Shown here: positions 33,527 to 41,804 of the stretch, piece by piece | How positions within the stretch are numbered: the stretch's first letter is position 1 | Layout: every line of letters starts with the position of its first letter | Assembly (NCBI RefSeq): GCF_004000945.1 | Contig: NZ_BIMF01000012.1 | Coordinates: forward strand, 62,001 to 126,000 | Reading direction: 5' to 3' | DNA: 64,000 bases | Origin: Paenibacillus lautus NBRC 15380 | GTDB taxonomy: Bacteria; Bacillota; Bacilli; Paenibacillales; Paenibacillaceae | Translations under genes and position numbers: made by a program | Notes under the pieces: model-generated | The model's input: the letters and a program-made list of their open reading frames with translations, nothing else | Database searches by the model: none | What the model was told of the DNA's origin: nothing

Positions 33527-33727
33527 TTACAATTTAACAACGTTCTCAGCTTGTGGTCCACGGTTTCCTTCAACGATGTTGAATTCAACGCGTTGGCCTT
33601 CGTCAAGCGTTTTGAAGCCGTCGCCTTGGATCGCGCTGAAGTGAACGAATACATCGTTACCGCCTTCAACTTCGATGAAACCAAAGCCCTTTTCAGCATT
33701 AAACCATTTAACAGTTCCTGTTTGCAT
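33527..33727 (-). CDS. Cold-shock protein (CspB-like)
   Basis: A 66-residue single cold-shock domain, the full length for the family. RNP1 (KGFGFIEV) and RNP2 (VFVHFSAI) are both present, after the invariant TGTVKWFNAEKGFGFI opening. It binds single-stranded RNA or DNA and acts as an RNA chaperone and antiterminator. AAGGAGG precedes the ATG. The leader is about 130 nt long and contains a terminator-like hairpin (33782-33844), so transcription into the gene is probably regulated. The paralogue number in the genome is unknown. Confidence 0.96.
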   Translation of the reverse strand: MQTGTVKWFNAEKGFGFIEVEGGNDVFVHFSAIQGDGFKTLDEGQRVEFNIVEGNRGPQAENVVKL

Positions 33728-33781
33728 GGGGGAATCCTCCTTGATATATATTTACATGACCTTTTTTTCTTCGCAGACGGA

Positions 33782-33844
33782 ATAAAAAAATTCACATATT
33801 GCACAAGGTTATCAGAAATGACAACCCTCTACAATATGTGAATT
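33782..33844 (-). promoter_or_regulatory. Terminator-like attenuator in the csp leader
   Basis: A perfect 13-bp stem (AATTCACATATTG/CAATATGTGAATT) has a 30-nt loop holding a smaller GGTT-TCA/TGA-AACC stem. It is followed on the minus strand by T7. It lies between the csp promoter and the start codon. Confidence 0.75.
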
Positions 33845-33865
33845 CAGGTCGATTTCGATATTCAT

Positions 33866-33894
33866 ATCTTAACACATTTGACCGACGATAGCAA
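33866..33894 (-). promoter_or_regulatory. Sigma-A promoter of the cold-shock gene
   Basis: On the minus strand, -35 TTGCTA, 17-bp spacer, -10 TAAGAT. The predicted start near 33858 gives a leader of about 130 nt. Confidence 0.65.
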
Positions 33895-33977
33895 ATACCA
33901 ATGCAAAAGATTCTGCGGAAAAATTAAAGTTATTTTATTCGGCATCATTCCGATTAAGCACAAGCAGGCATATACAA

Positions 33978-33997
33978 CTCCCGGCATATGCCGGGAG
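33978..33997. terminator. Perfect 20-bp hairpin
   Basis: CTCCCGGCATATGCCGGGAG lies just downstream of the 34032-34496 gene and upstream of the csp promoter. No T-tract follows, so it may be a weak terminator or transcript end stabiliser. Confidence 0.45.
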
Positions 33998-34031
33998 CTG
34001 GATCCGGAGCAGGTTTTTTACGCGTAAACGT

Positions 34032-34496
34032 TTACTTTCGCAATTCCTCCAGCGTTTCCTTCCAGCGCTGCAGGACTTCATCCGGGTCGTGCAGCTGAAA
34101 CTTCACGGCCGATATAATATCCGCATACTTCGCGATATCTTCGCGAACAGCCACTACCTCGGCATCAAAACGCTGCAGCGGATGCCGGGCATCCGGCAGA
34201 TCGGGAAGCGCTTGAAGACGCAGCCGAACATAATGGGCCGCTCCATCATGGATCGCCACCAATGTGCCTTGTTCGGTGCGAAGAAGATTGCCAGTCGTAA
34301 CCGTTCCCTGCCATAATGCAAGTCGAAGCCGGCTCCGGTCTAAGGCCAGCACCTCCCCCACGCTGAGCATGGCCGTATTCGGCCATCCATCTTCGGTTAC
34401 GCTCAATAGCATCATCGCTTCATACTGTTTCGACTCCAGATCCGAGCCATCCAGCCATTGGCACAACCCTTCCGATATTGCAGCCTGTTTCGTCAC
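34032..34496 (-). CDS. FMN-binding split-barrel (pyridoxamine phosphate oxidase-like) protein
   Basis: A 154-residue protein whose middle reads like a flavin split barrel: YEAMMLLSVTEDGWPNTAMLSVGEVLALDRSRLRLALWQGTVTTGNLLRTEQGTLVAIHDGAAHYVRL. The pattern of strand, DG turn, then W-G-x-T-T-x-N is typical of pyridoxamine-5'-phosphate-oxidase-like general stress or heme/flavin reductase-like proteins in Bacillales. The substrate is unknown. GGGGAGATGG precedes the ATG. The GH5 gene ends 28 bp upstream on the same strand, so the two may be cotranscribed. Confidence 0.75.
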   Translation of the reverse strand: MTKQAAISEGLCQWLDGSDLESKQYEAMMLLSVTEDGWPNTAMLSVGEVLALDRSRLRLALWQGTVTTGNLLRTEQGTLVAIHDGAAHYVRLRLQALPDLPDARHPLQRFDAEVVAVREDIAKYADIISAVKFQLHDPDEVLQRWKETLEELRK

Positions 34497-34524
34497 AGCG
34501 CCATCTCCCCTTCAACTTATAAAT

Positions 34525-36165
34525 TTAACGCGCTTCGGTAAATTCCAGCCAATCCAGCTCGATTCGGCCCTTATTCACCATCAACACCAGATCCACAGGG
34601 CCTTCCTCAATCGGCATAGCCTCAGCCAACCTATGGACGTCCCACTGTCCTTCGCCAGAGTCAGACAAGGAGATAAGCTCAGGCTCCCGGTCCCCGATCT
34701 GGAGCATGATATCCACCGTTCCCTCGGGAATCAGGGCCCGAATGTCTAGATGAAAGACATCTACAGAATCGCAAAGTGCATCATATGCAAGCCAATCGCC
34801 CTCCCGGAGCTGAACGCATACCAGGTTATCCTCTATCCATGGCTTGCCGCCTTCCGGAGCGTAGCTTGGTTTCTCCGCCTTGCCCGTAATCATCCGCATC
34901 GGAACGCCGTCAGAAATCCGGAAGCCGATACCCTGGCTGGCCTTCGTTTCAATATGATAAGAAATGCCCTCGCCCCGATATCCGTAAAACTCTGCCGGGA
35001 TCTGAATGGGCAGCCGGCGCAGCAGCGACCGGGATACATTCGGGTAAGCATCGCAGGCTGCCAGCGGAAGACGGTCCAGGTATTCGTCAAGAATCGCTTC
35101 GGCTTCGGCTGAAGACGGCTTCTCACCGCCTTCCAGGTAACCCGTCAGCTTCTCCCAGCCTTCCGGCATGCGGATCGAGAACGGCGAATTCTGGGTGTTC
35201 ATCTTCTTCCAGGTCCAGAAGTTCCAGGATATGTTGTGGTCCTCGAACATCCGGAAGGCCCCCGTATACCACTGCGGGTTGTTCTCCCCGCCTTCTCCCA
35301 TAAAGATCGGCACATTCCACTCCTCGCGCAGATCGATATACTTCTGAATGCTCTCCGTGTCGGGATTGTTCCAATACTTATGGAACTGCAGCATCAGGTT
35401 ATCATCGAATGTATCGTTGAAAATGCTCCAGTCCGTAGACCAGTGCACGCCTTCCAGAATGATCATGTGCCGCTTGTCCACTTCGCGTATAGCCGCGGTG
35501 ATTTCCTTATACAGCGGCATCACCCGGTCATTATACTTGCTGAACCAGTCAGGCAGCGGTTCGTTAAGCAGGTCGTAACCGGCAACGATCCACTCGTCTT
35601 TATATCGTTCCGCCAGCAAACGCCACAGCGCCACGGTCCGCTCCGCGTTCAGTCGATCCGTGAACAGCTCCGGCAAATCCCGCTCGGAATCGTCGATATT
35701 GGCGCCGGTCTGTCCGCCGGGCGCGCCATGCAAATCCAGAATAACATACAGCGAATACGTCCTGCACCAATCGATTACCTGATCGATGAGCTTCAAATGT
35801 CCTTCGTGGTACACAAAGGGTGGCTGCTGCCCTTCCTCCATCATAAACCTGGCATTGATCGGTACCCGAATGGAGTTAAAGCCCTCGGCAGCGATCTGCC
35901 GGATGTCGGCCTCTGCGATATACCGCTCGTAATAGGTCTCCCAGAACACGGACGCCTTCTCCTCGCCGATCAGATCCCTGATCATGCCCTCGATGCGCCG
36001 CGGGCGGTCCCCCTGCTCCGGCATTTTCCACATGTATCCTTCCGGCAGCAGCCAGCTGCCAAGTCCGACTCCCTGCAGCAGAATTTCCTGCCCGTCCCCA
36101 TTCACCACGCGTTTGCCGTCCGCCTTAACAAAACCGTTTACCAAAGGATTTCTGCTATCATTCAT
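34525..36165 (-). CDS. Cytoplasmic GH5 glucanase-like glycoside hydrolase with C-terminal beta-sandwich
   Basis: A 546-residue enzyme. ATG at 36165 is chosen (GAGGG upstream; it matches the natural MNDSRNPLVNGFVKADGKRVVN opening); the frame stays open to 36282. The TIM barrel spans about 1-380 and holds the GH5 acid/base Glu202 in DLLNEPLPDW and the nucleophile Glu291 in IFMGEGGENN, plus LDLHGAPGGQTG. This resembles exo-beta-1,3-glucanase/cellulase-type GH5. A domain of about 160 residues follows (EFYGYRGEGISYHIETKASQ... to MVNKGRIELDWLEF), reading like a carbohydrate-binding beta sandwich. No signal peptide is present, so it should act on imported oligosaccharides. Confidence 0.85.
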   Translation of the reverse strand: MNDSRNPLVNGFVKADGKRVVNGDGQEILLQGVGLGSWLLPEGYMWKMPEQGDRPRRIEGMIRDLIGEEKASVFWETYYERYIAEADIRQIAAEGFNSIRVPINARFMMEEGQQPPFVYHEGHLKLIDQVIDWCRTYSLYVILDLHGAPGGQTGANIDDSERDLPELFTDRLNAERTVALWRLLAERYKDEWIVAGYDLLNEPLPDWFSKYNDRVMPLYKEITAAIREVDKRHMIILEGVHWSTDWSIFNDTFDDNLMLQFHKYWNNPDTESIQKYIDLREEWNVPIFMGEGGENNPQWYTGAFRMFEDHNISWNFWTWKKMNTQNSPFSIRMPEGWEKLTGYLEGGEKPSSAEAEAILDEYLDRLPLAACDAYPNVSRSLLRRLPIQIPAEFYGYRGEGISYHIETKASQGIGFRISDGVPMRMITGKAEKPSYAPEGGKPWIEDNLVCVQLREGDWLAYDALCDSVDVFHLDIRALIPEGTVDIMLQIGDREPELISLSDSGEGQWDVHRLAEAMPIEEGPVDLVLMVNKGRIELDWLEFTEAR

Positions 36166-36341
36166 ATTGGCATTCCCTCGCTTCCATGTCTGTAACGAAT
36201 GTAATTGACCTGTCCATACCAACGACGACATGCGTCCCACAGGCCAAACATCAAACAAAATATAACATGCCATGCCGGGCAATAAGCCTCATTCCGAAAA
36301 TCAGGGAACCATTCTGAAATATCGGCCACCGGCCAAAAGAA

Positions 36342-36376
36342 AAAGGCGCTCTCCTCTTATCGAGGATAACGCCTTT
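36342..36376 (-). terminator. Rho-independent terminator
   Basis: A stem GGCG...CGCC with an inner TCCTC/GAGGA helix is followed on the minus strand by T5. It closes the acyltransferase gene; 36166-36341 shows no gene. Confidence 0.75.
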
Positions 36377-36390
36377 CCCGTCTACCAAGA

Positions 36391-37572
36391 TTATGATGAT
36401 ACCTCCGTAACCGGCTTGGCCGGAACTGAAGGACTTGATGATTTACCCTTCCGCAAGCTGCCCGGCAGTTTACCGAAGAAGATCCAGGTCCAGCCTCCCA
36501 GACGGCTCATGCTGTAGACCACTATATAAGAAACCGCCACCGCGCTGACAAGACCGCCGGCATACCACGCGAGCAGCAGCCAGGAGTTCTCCGTCTGTGG
36601 AGGAAAATCCCGGTAGAGGAGGAGCACCAGCGGATGCACTAGATAAACGCCGAAGGAATACACCCCGAGCCGCCGGAACCCGTTCAACCACCAAACTCTC
36701 TTATTCCCGAAGAACAGCGCGACCTGAAGCATGACCAGGGCGGTGGTTAACGTATGCACATTCCAAAAAGCATCGTAGAGCAGCGGATGATATTCCGTCC
36801 CCAGCAGCCGCTGATTGTATCGAAGACCGATATGCACCAGCGCGGCGCCCAGCCATACCGCCCAGAGCGAGATCCAGCCCAGCTTGCGCAGCGCCGGTCT
36901 TGCAGCATGCTGCGCTGATGTCAGCCAATCCTTGACCCGGTCATAATAAATGCCAGTCCATCCTCCGAGAAAATAATACGACAGAAACGACAGCGACCAG
37001 CTGTTTCGGTTCGTTACGTCCCACCAGGCATCATTGCCGAAATAGAAGAGCCACTGCAATGCAATGCCCACCAGCACGCAGACCGCCGCGAAGCCGCGGA
37101 ATCGCTTCAGCAGCATCAGCACGAGCGGGAACAGCACGTAGAACTGAATGTTAATGAAGATGAAATATAAGTGCGTGTAGGATTTTCCCGTTGCCAGCTT
37201 GGGCCAGAAGCTCTCCAGCATCGCCGCCAGATCGGTCTCGCCCCCGCGATGATACCAGGCCACCGTAAAGAACAAAACCGAGAACAGCAAATACGGCACC
37301 AGGATATACATCAGCCGGTTTTTGAAGAACCGCGCAAGGTCACGGCCCTTGAACGGACGGTGATAATAATTATAGAACAGCACAAAGCTGCTCAGAAATA
37401 TAAAGGTCGTCGTTCCCACCTTCGAAAATATGTTCAGGAAGTTATACAAGCCAAAAAAATCGTCCCCGCGCATCTGAACTGTGGCGAACGACGTTGCATG
37501 CACCATCAGCACGCCCATCATCGCAAAGCCCCGAACCAGGTCGATTTCGGTTAATTTTGCACGTTTCTCCAT
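36391..37572 (-). CDS. Acyltransferase-3 family membrane protein
   Basis: A 393-residue integral membrane protein with about ten hydrophobic segments. It opens with EIDLVRGFAMMGVLMVHATSF, the Arg/His motif of acyltransferase-3 (OafA/NodX-like) proteins. The family transfers acetyl or other acyl groups onto exported polysaccharides, peptidoglycan or teichoic acids. The pattern FLSSFVLFYNYYHRPFKGRDLARFFKNRLMYILVPYLLFSV matches the second conserved block. It is monocistronic on the minus strand. The acceptor is unknown. Confidence 0.88.
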   Translation of the reverse strand: MEKRAKLTEIDLVRGFAMMGVLMVHATSFATVQMRGDDFFGLYNFLNIFSKVGTTTFIFLSSFVLFYNYYHRPFKGRDLARFFKNRLMYILVPYLLFSVLFFTVAWYHRGGETDLAAMLESFWPKLATGKSYTHLYFIFINIQFYVLFPLVLMLLKRFRGFAAVCVLVGIALQWLFYFGNDAWWDVTNRNSWSLSFLSYYFLGGWTGIYYDRVKDWLTSAQHAARPALRKLGWISLWAVWLGAALVHIGLRYNQRLLGTEYHPLLYDAFWNVHTLTTALVMLQVALFFGNKRVWWLNGFRRLGVYSFGVYLVHPLVLLLYRDFPPQTENSWLLLAWYAGGLVSAVAVSYIVVYSMSRLGGWTWIFFGKLPGSLRKGKSSSPSVPAKPVTEVSS

Positions 37573-37764
37573 GTTGCCTCCTCCATATGATTACGCCCCC
37601 TATTATATCTCACTCCCCACCGCTTGGATACTAAATTTTCCTAAAAGTGGCATGGAACAAGCTCCCTTTGCCATACCAGTGTAAAAAGGGCCTGGCACCC
37701 AAACAGGACAATAGCTTACATGCATGCAGGCGTCCAATTCGAAGTGAATAGGAGGGGATTTCTA

Positions 37765-38493
37765 CTGATTGAATTTAGCCGCGTCAATAAATTTTTCGGA
37801 ACCTTCCATGTTCTGAAAGAAATCGACCTGACCATTTCCCAGGGGGAAGTCGTTGTCATCGTTGGACCTTCCGGCTCCGGTAAAAGCACGCTGCTGCGGT
37901 GCATCAATCGGCTCGAAAGCATTACGGATGGGGAGCTTGTCGTGAATGGCGTCAAGCTGCATGAAAGAAAGATCGACATCAATGCATTCAGGCGGAATAT
38001 CGGGATGGTCTTCCAGCATTTCAACCTGTACCCGCACAAAAAAGTGATCGACAACATTATTCTCGCCCCCATGAAGGTTCTGGGGATGTCCAAAGCGGAG
38101 GCGACGGAAAAAGCGATGACGTACCTGCAGCGGGTCGGCATCGCGGACAAAGCGGACAGCTATCCATCCCAGCTCTCGGGCGGCCAGCAGCAGCGGGTTG
38201 CGATTGCCCGCGGATTGACCATGAACCCGAAGATTATGCTGTTTGATGAACCGACGTCCGCACTCGACCCGGAGATGATCGGCGAAGTGCTCGACGTCAT
38301 GCGCTCACTCGCCCACCAAGGCATGACCATGGCCGTGGTTACCCATGAGATGGGCTTCGCCCGCGAAGCCGCGGATCGAATCGTCTTTATGGACGAAGGC
38401 CGGATTATCGAGGATGCGCCCGCCTCCGAGTTTTTCAATCAGCCGCGGGAAGAAAGAGCACGGGCCTTCCTGAGCCGTCTGCTGCATCACTAA
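37765..38493 (+). CDS. glnQ: Polar amino acid ABC transporter ATPase (GlnQ-like), probable CTG start
   Basis: About 242 residues, first gene of a four-gene transporter operon. The strong site AGGAGGGG at 37750-37757 directs initiation to CTG at 37765 (or ATT at 37768); an ATG at 37720 has only a weak site and would add 15 residues. Walker A is GPSGSGKST, Q-loop VFQHFNLYPHK, signature LSGGQQQRVAIARGL, Walker B IMLFDEP, D-loop SALDPE and H-switch VVTHEM. Homology starts at IEFSRVNKFFG. It energises uptake of glutamine or a related amino acid. Confidence 0.92.
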   Translation: MIEFSRVNKFFGTFHVLKEIDLTISQGEVVVIVGPSGSGKSTLLRCINRLESITDGELVVNGVKLHERKIDINAFRRNIGMVFQHFNLYPHKKVIDNIILAPMKVLGMSKAEATEKAMTYLQRVGIADKADSYPSQLSGGQQQRVAIARGLTMNPKIMLFDEPTSALDPEMIGEVLDVMRSLAHQGMTMAVVTHEMGFAREAADRIVFMDEGRIIEDAPASEFFNQPREERARAFLSRLLHH

Positions 38494-38598
38494 CCCGGAC
38501 TTGGTGCGTAGGGGCGGGAAGGATTGAATTTCCGCAATGCTGCTCTTCAGGGGCTTGCTCATGAAGAGAAAATATACTTTTTAGGGGGAACTGGGGAT

Positions 38599-39408
38599 AT
38601 GAAAAGAAGATTTACGAGGACCTTCAGGTGGAGCGCGGCCTTGTTAGCGTTAGTGATCATGCTGATCGCATCCGGATGCGGGGGTTCCGGCAATACGGAC
38701 ACCCTCGAGGCGATTAAGAAACGGGGTAAGCTTGTAGCCGGCGTAAAATATGATACAAAGCTGTTTGGACTGCAGGATCCTGCCACCGGCAATGTGGAGG
38801 GTTTCGATATCGACATCGCCAAAGCGCTGGCCAAAAAGATTCTCGGTGACGAGACCAAGGTCGAGCTGAAGGAAGTTACCTCCAAAACCCGGATCGACAT
38901 GCTGAAGAACGGGGACATCGACATCATTATCGCCACGATGACCATAACGGAGGAGCGCAAGGAGCAGGTGGACTTCAGCGATGTGTATTTTGAGGCCGGC
39001 CAATCGCTGCTGGTGAAGAAGGGAAGCCCGATCACGGGTCTGGAAAGCCTGAACAAAGATACGAAGGTGCTCACGGTAAAAGGCTCCACATCCGCGCAAA
39101 ATATCCGCGAGAAAGCGCCCGACGCAGTCATTCTCGAATTCGAGAATTATCAGGACGCCTTCACCGCACTCAAGGCGGGACAGGGGGACGCCCTGACCAC
39201 CGACAATTCCATCCTCCTCGGCATGCAGCAGCAGGACCCGAGCTTTGAGCTGGTCGGCGGCAACTTTACGGATGAACCATACGGCATGGCCATCAAAAAA
39301 GGAAATCCGGAGTTTGTGAAAACCGTCAACGAGCTGTTGAAGGAGCTGAAGGATAGCGGCGAATACGACAAACTGTATGAGCAATGGATGGGCGTGAAAC
39401 CGGAATAA
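38599..39408 (+). CDS. glnH: Polar amino acid ABC binding lipoprotein (GlnH-like)
   Basis: A 269-residue lipoprotein. ATG at 38599 gives a clean signal peptide and lipobox (MLIASGCGG); the frame opens earlier without a signal. The solute-binding family-3 fold is evident: LEAIKKRGKLVAGVKYDTKLFG, VEGFDIDIAKALAKKI, STSAQNIREKAPDAVILEFENYQDAFTALKAGQGDALTTD and EPYGMAIKKGNPEF. These match glutamine/glutamate/aspartate-binding proteins of the GlnH/PEB1 type. It is placed between the ATPase and the permeases. A GC-rich gap of 136 bp before the permease may hold a stabilising stem-loop. Confidence 0.92.
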   Translation: MKRRFTRTFRWSAALLALVIMLIASGCGGSGNTDTLEAIKKRGKLVAGVKYDTKLFGLQDPATGNVEGFDIDIAKALAKKILGDETKVELKEVTSKTRIDMLKNGDIDIIIATMTITEERKEQVDFSDVYFEAGQSLLVKKGSPITGLESLNKDTKVLTVKGSTSAQNIREKAPDAVILEFENYQDAFTALKAGQGDALTTDNSILLGMQQQDPSFELVGGNFTDEPYGMAIKKGNPEFVKTVNELLKELKDSGEYDKLYEQWMGVKPE

Positions 39409-39544
39409 CTGCAAGCATGTAATGGTCGGGCCGGGCCTAAGGCGTCATGGCTCCAATCAGGTTCCTCCCTTTTACCCGGGCGGGACTGCCTGGCTGCTTT
39501 CGACCGGCTAAACGACCATCATCCCTCATTGGAGGTGAAGCATT

Positions 39545-40204
39545 GTGACCTTGTGGGATTTCAACATTCTGACCCAGCATTGGGATCAATTCATGGCTGG
39601 CCTGGGCCAGACCATTCTCGCCAGCCTGCTTGGGCTGATCGGCAGCTTGGTGCTGGGCACCTTGATCGCCATCTTGCGGATTGCCCCATTCCGCATATTA
39701 AAAACCATCGGCGCCATCTATGTAGAGTTTATCCGTAACATTCCGCTCCTGGTGGTTGTCTTTTTCTTTTTCCTGGGCCTGCCCTCTCTCGGCATACCGG
39801 TTGATCCGTTCACCTCGGGTACGCTTGGGCTGATGGTGTATACGGCTGCCTTCATTGCCGAAGCCATTCGGGCGGGGATCCAGGCGGTACCCTCCGGACA
39901 GTCGGAGGCGGCTCGCTCCTCCGGGCTGAGTTATATCCAGAACATGCGCTACATCATTCTTCCGCAGGCGATCAAAATCGTACTGCCGGCCATCGGCAAC
40001 CAATTGATCAATTTGGTCAAGAACTCCTCGGTCCTGGGCGTTATCGCCGGACTCGACCTGATGTATTACGCCGATCTGATTAACCTGAGCACCTTCAAAG
40101 GCATTCCCGTCTATACGTTTGTAGCCCTGTTCTACCTGCTCCTGACCATACCGCTCAGCCTGGCCGTCCATTACATGGAACGCCGCTTTGCGAGAAGCAA
40201 TTGA
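39545..40204 (+). CDS. glnM: Polar amino acid ABC permease 1 (GlnM-like)
   Basis: A 219-residue membrane permease of the HisMQ family, starting at GTG 39545 after GGAGGTGAAGC. The family block is IYVEFIRNIPLLVVVFFFFLGLP, followed by the EAA loop EAIRAGIQAVPSGQSEAARSSGLSYIQNMRYIILPQAIKIVLPAIGNQLINLVKNSS. Five to six transmembrane helices are visible. It should form a heterodimer with the next gene product and couple to the GlnQ-like ATPase. Confidence 0.93.
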   Translation: MTLWDFNILTQHWDQFMAGLGQTILASLLGLIGSLVLGTLIAILRIAPFRILKTIGAIYVEFIRNIPLLVVVFFFFLGLPSLGIPVDPFTSGTLGLMVYTAAFIAEAIRAGIQAVPSGQSEAARSSGLSYIQNMRYIILPQAIKIVLPAIGNQLINLVKNSSVLGVIAGLDLMYYADLINLSTFKGIPVYTFVALFYLLLTIPLSLAVHYMERRFARSN

Positions 40205-40246
40205 CGTTAACACGAAGTTTGCCTAATAAACAGGAGGTGGCATGAG

Positions 40247-40897
40247 ATGGATTTTATCGGTGCATACTCCTGGCCGAATCTGCGATATCTCCTTCAAGGC
40301 TTTTGGATCACGGTGCAGGTTGCCGGCTTATCCATTGTATTCAGCTTCATCATTGGAACCGTGCTCGGGACCGTGAGGTATACGAAAACCCCCTTCCTGT
40401 CGAGGACGACGGCCATATTGGTGGATATTATCCGCAATTTGCCGCTGCTGCTGATCATTTTCTTCATCGGGATGGTTCTGCCCCAGACCGGGATTCGTAT
40501 TCCCACCTTCTGGGCGGCCGTCGTCGGCCTGAGCATTTTTGAAGGAGCCATGATCGCCGAAATTATCCGCAGCGGCCTCGTATCGGTGGATAAAGGCCAG
40601 ATCGAAGCGGCCCGGGCCTCCGGTCTCTCTTATATGCAGACACTGCGGCACGTGATTCTCCCGCTGGCGCTGCGCCGGATGTCCCCACCCATGGTGAGCC
40701 AGTTCATCTCGCTCATTAAGGACACATCGCTCGCCGTGATCATTTCACTGCCTGAGCTGATGCGCAACGTGCAAATTCTTAGCGGTTCCAGCTATGCCTA
40801 TGTTATTCCTGCCCTTGTTTTTGCGTCCTTGCTGTACTTCACGCTGAATTATCTTCTGTCCATTATCGCCAAACGGCTGGAAGCAAGACAGATCTAA
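40247..40897 (+). CDS. glnP: Polar amino acid ABC permease 2 (GlnP-like)
   Basis: A 216-residue HisMQ-family permease, starting at ATG 40247 after AGGAGGTGGC. It mirrors its neighbour: LVDIIRNLPLLLIIFFIGMVLP and EIIRSGLVSVDKGQIEAARASGLSYMQTLRHVILPLALRRMSPPMVSQFISLIKDTSLA. It completes a four-gene ATPase/binding-protein/permease/permease operon. No strong terminator is visible immediately after it. Confidence 0.93.
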   Translation: MDFIGAYSWPNLRYLLQGFWITVQVAGLSIVFSFIIGTVLGTVRYTKTPFLSRTTAILVDIIRNLPLLLIIFFIGMVLPQTGIRIPTFWAAVVGLSIFEGAMIAEIIRSGLVSVDKGQIEAARASGLSYMQTLRHVILPLALRRMSPPMVSQFISLIKDTSLAVIISLPELMRNVQILSGSSYAYVIPALVFASLLYFTLNYLLSIIAKRLEARQI

Positions 40898-41161
40898 TCT
40901 GGTCTGCTGTTCCCGCTCCTGTCCTGGACTACTAACCATTATCGTGAAAAAAACAACGGCCCACCATACGCGTTTACGTCCATGCTCCGCAGCCATTTTG
41001 GCTTGCGGGGTATTTGCGCTTCTGCAGCACCTGCGAATTCTAAAACCCAAGCTCCCCGCACCTGCAGCCATATGGGCATCGGATTTATTTCCAAGTACGC
41101 TGCAACAATGGCAAACCCCTCCTCGTCTAAATACATAATCATCCCGAAAGGAGACGCCGAT

Positions 41162-41659
41162 ATGAAAAAAGGCTTTCTCGCCATGATCGCTCTTTCCCTT
41201 ACTGTCGGATTATGGCTTGGCGCAGATCACTCCACGGTATCCGCCTTGTCATGCGCGGAGCCTCGAAAGGTTACCGAAGAGTTAAACACCTCGGACGCGG
41301 TATTCAGGGGCACGTTGGCCTCGTCCAATCCTAAAGCCGATATATCCAAAAGCAAATATGTATTCCAGGTTTCCGAGTGGTGGAAGGGGGAATCGGATTC
41401 ACCAACCGTCACCCTTTATTCCAATGGCTGGGAATCCTTTGAAACAGGCAAGGAATATATCGTGTTCGCCGAGAAAAGCGGGGAAAAGCTGAAACCCCAT
41501 CTATGCGGAAATACCGGTCCCTCCTCATCCGTTGACGTGACTTCGCTGGGGGAAGGCATCCAGCCTGAGAAGCCGACTCGGTCAGCCGAAAGCCCAAAGT
41601 CCGGCGTTATCCTGGCGGGTTTGATTGAGCTTGTTCGCTACCTGCTAGGGAAATATTAA
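41162..41659 (+). CDS. Exported NTR/TIMP-like domain protein
   Basis: A 165-residue exported protein. ATG at 41162 follows GAAAGGAG; a longer open frame upstream has no start signal. A signal peptide covers about 1-28 (cleavage near VSA). The mature protein begins with a Cys (LSCAEPRKVTEELNTSDAVFRGTLAS) and continues YVFQVSEWWKGESDSPTVTLYSN, ending the domain with a second Cys (PHLCGNTG). This is the pattern of bacterial netrin-like (tissue-inhibitor-of-metalloproteinase-like) domains. A C-terminal hydrophobic helix (about 150-162) ends LLGKY and may anchor it. Function is unknown; TIMP-like naming does not prove protease inhibition. Confidence 0.7.
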   Translation: MKKGFLAMIALSLTVGLWLGADHSTVSALSCAEPRKVTEELNTSDAVFRGTLASSNPKADISKSKYVFQVSEWWKGESDSPTVTLYSNGWESFETGKEYIVFAEKSGEKLKPHLCGNTGPSSSVDVTSLGEGIQPEKPTRSAESPKSGVILAGLIELVRYLLGKY

Positions 41660-41804
41660 TCCCTTCCCAGCCTTCTCAGGAAATGTTGGCTGTTCAGCGT
41701 TGCCTGAAAGTACCTGCCCGCTCGCGCGAAAAAAATACAACCATTCTCCTTGTCATACGTATACAACGTATAAGAACTGCGTTTAGACGACAGGAGGATG
41801 AGAA

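Noticed and set aside
34024..34035. Perfect cre-core palindrome GTAAACGTTTAC
   Set aside because: It overlaps the stop of the split-barrel gene and lies about 130 bp from the csp promoter, with outer bases that do not match the cre consensus; a functional CcpA site there is unlikely.
35236..36195. Long plus-strand open frame opposite the GH5 gene
   Set aside because: No start signal and no recognisable domain; the minus strand encodes catalytic GH5 motifs.
39409..39544. GC-rich intercistronic stretch in the amino acid transporter operon as a possible terminator
   Set aside because: The GGGCC/CCCGG elements pair only partly and no T-tract follows; at most an mRNA-stabilising stem-loop.
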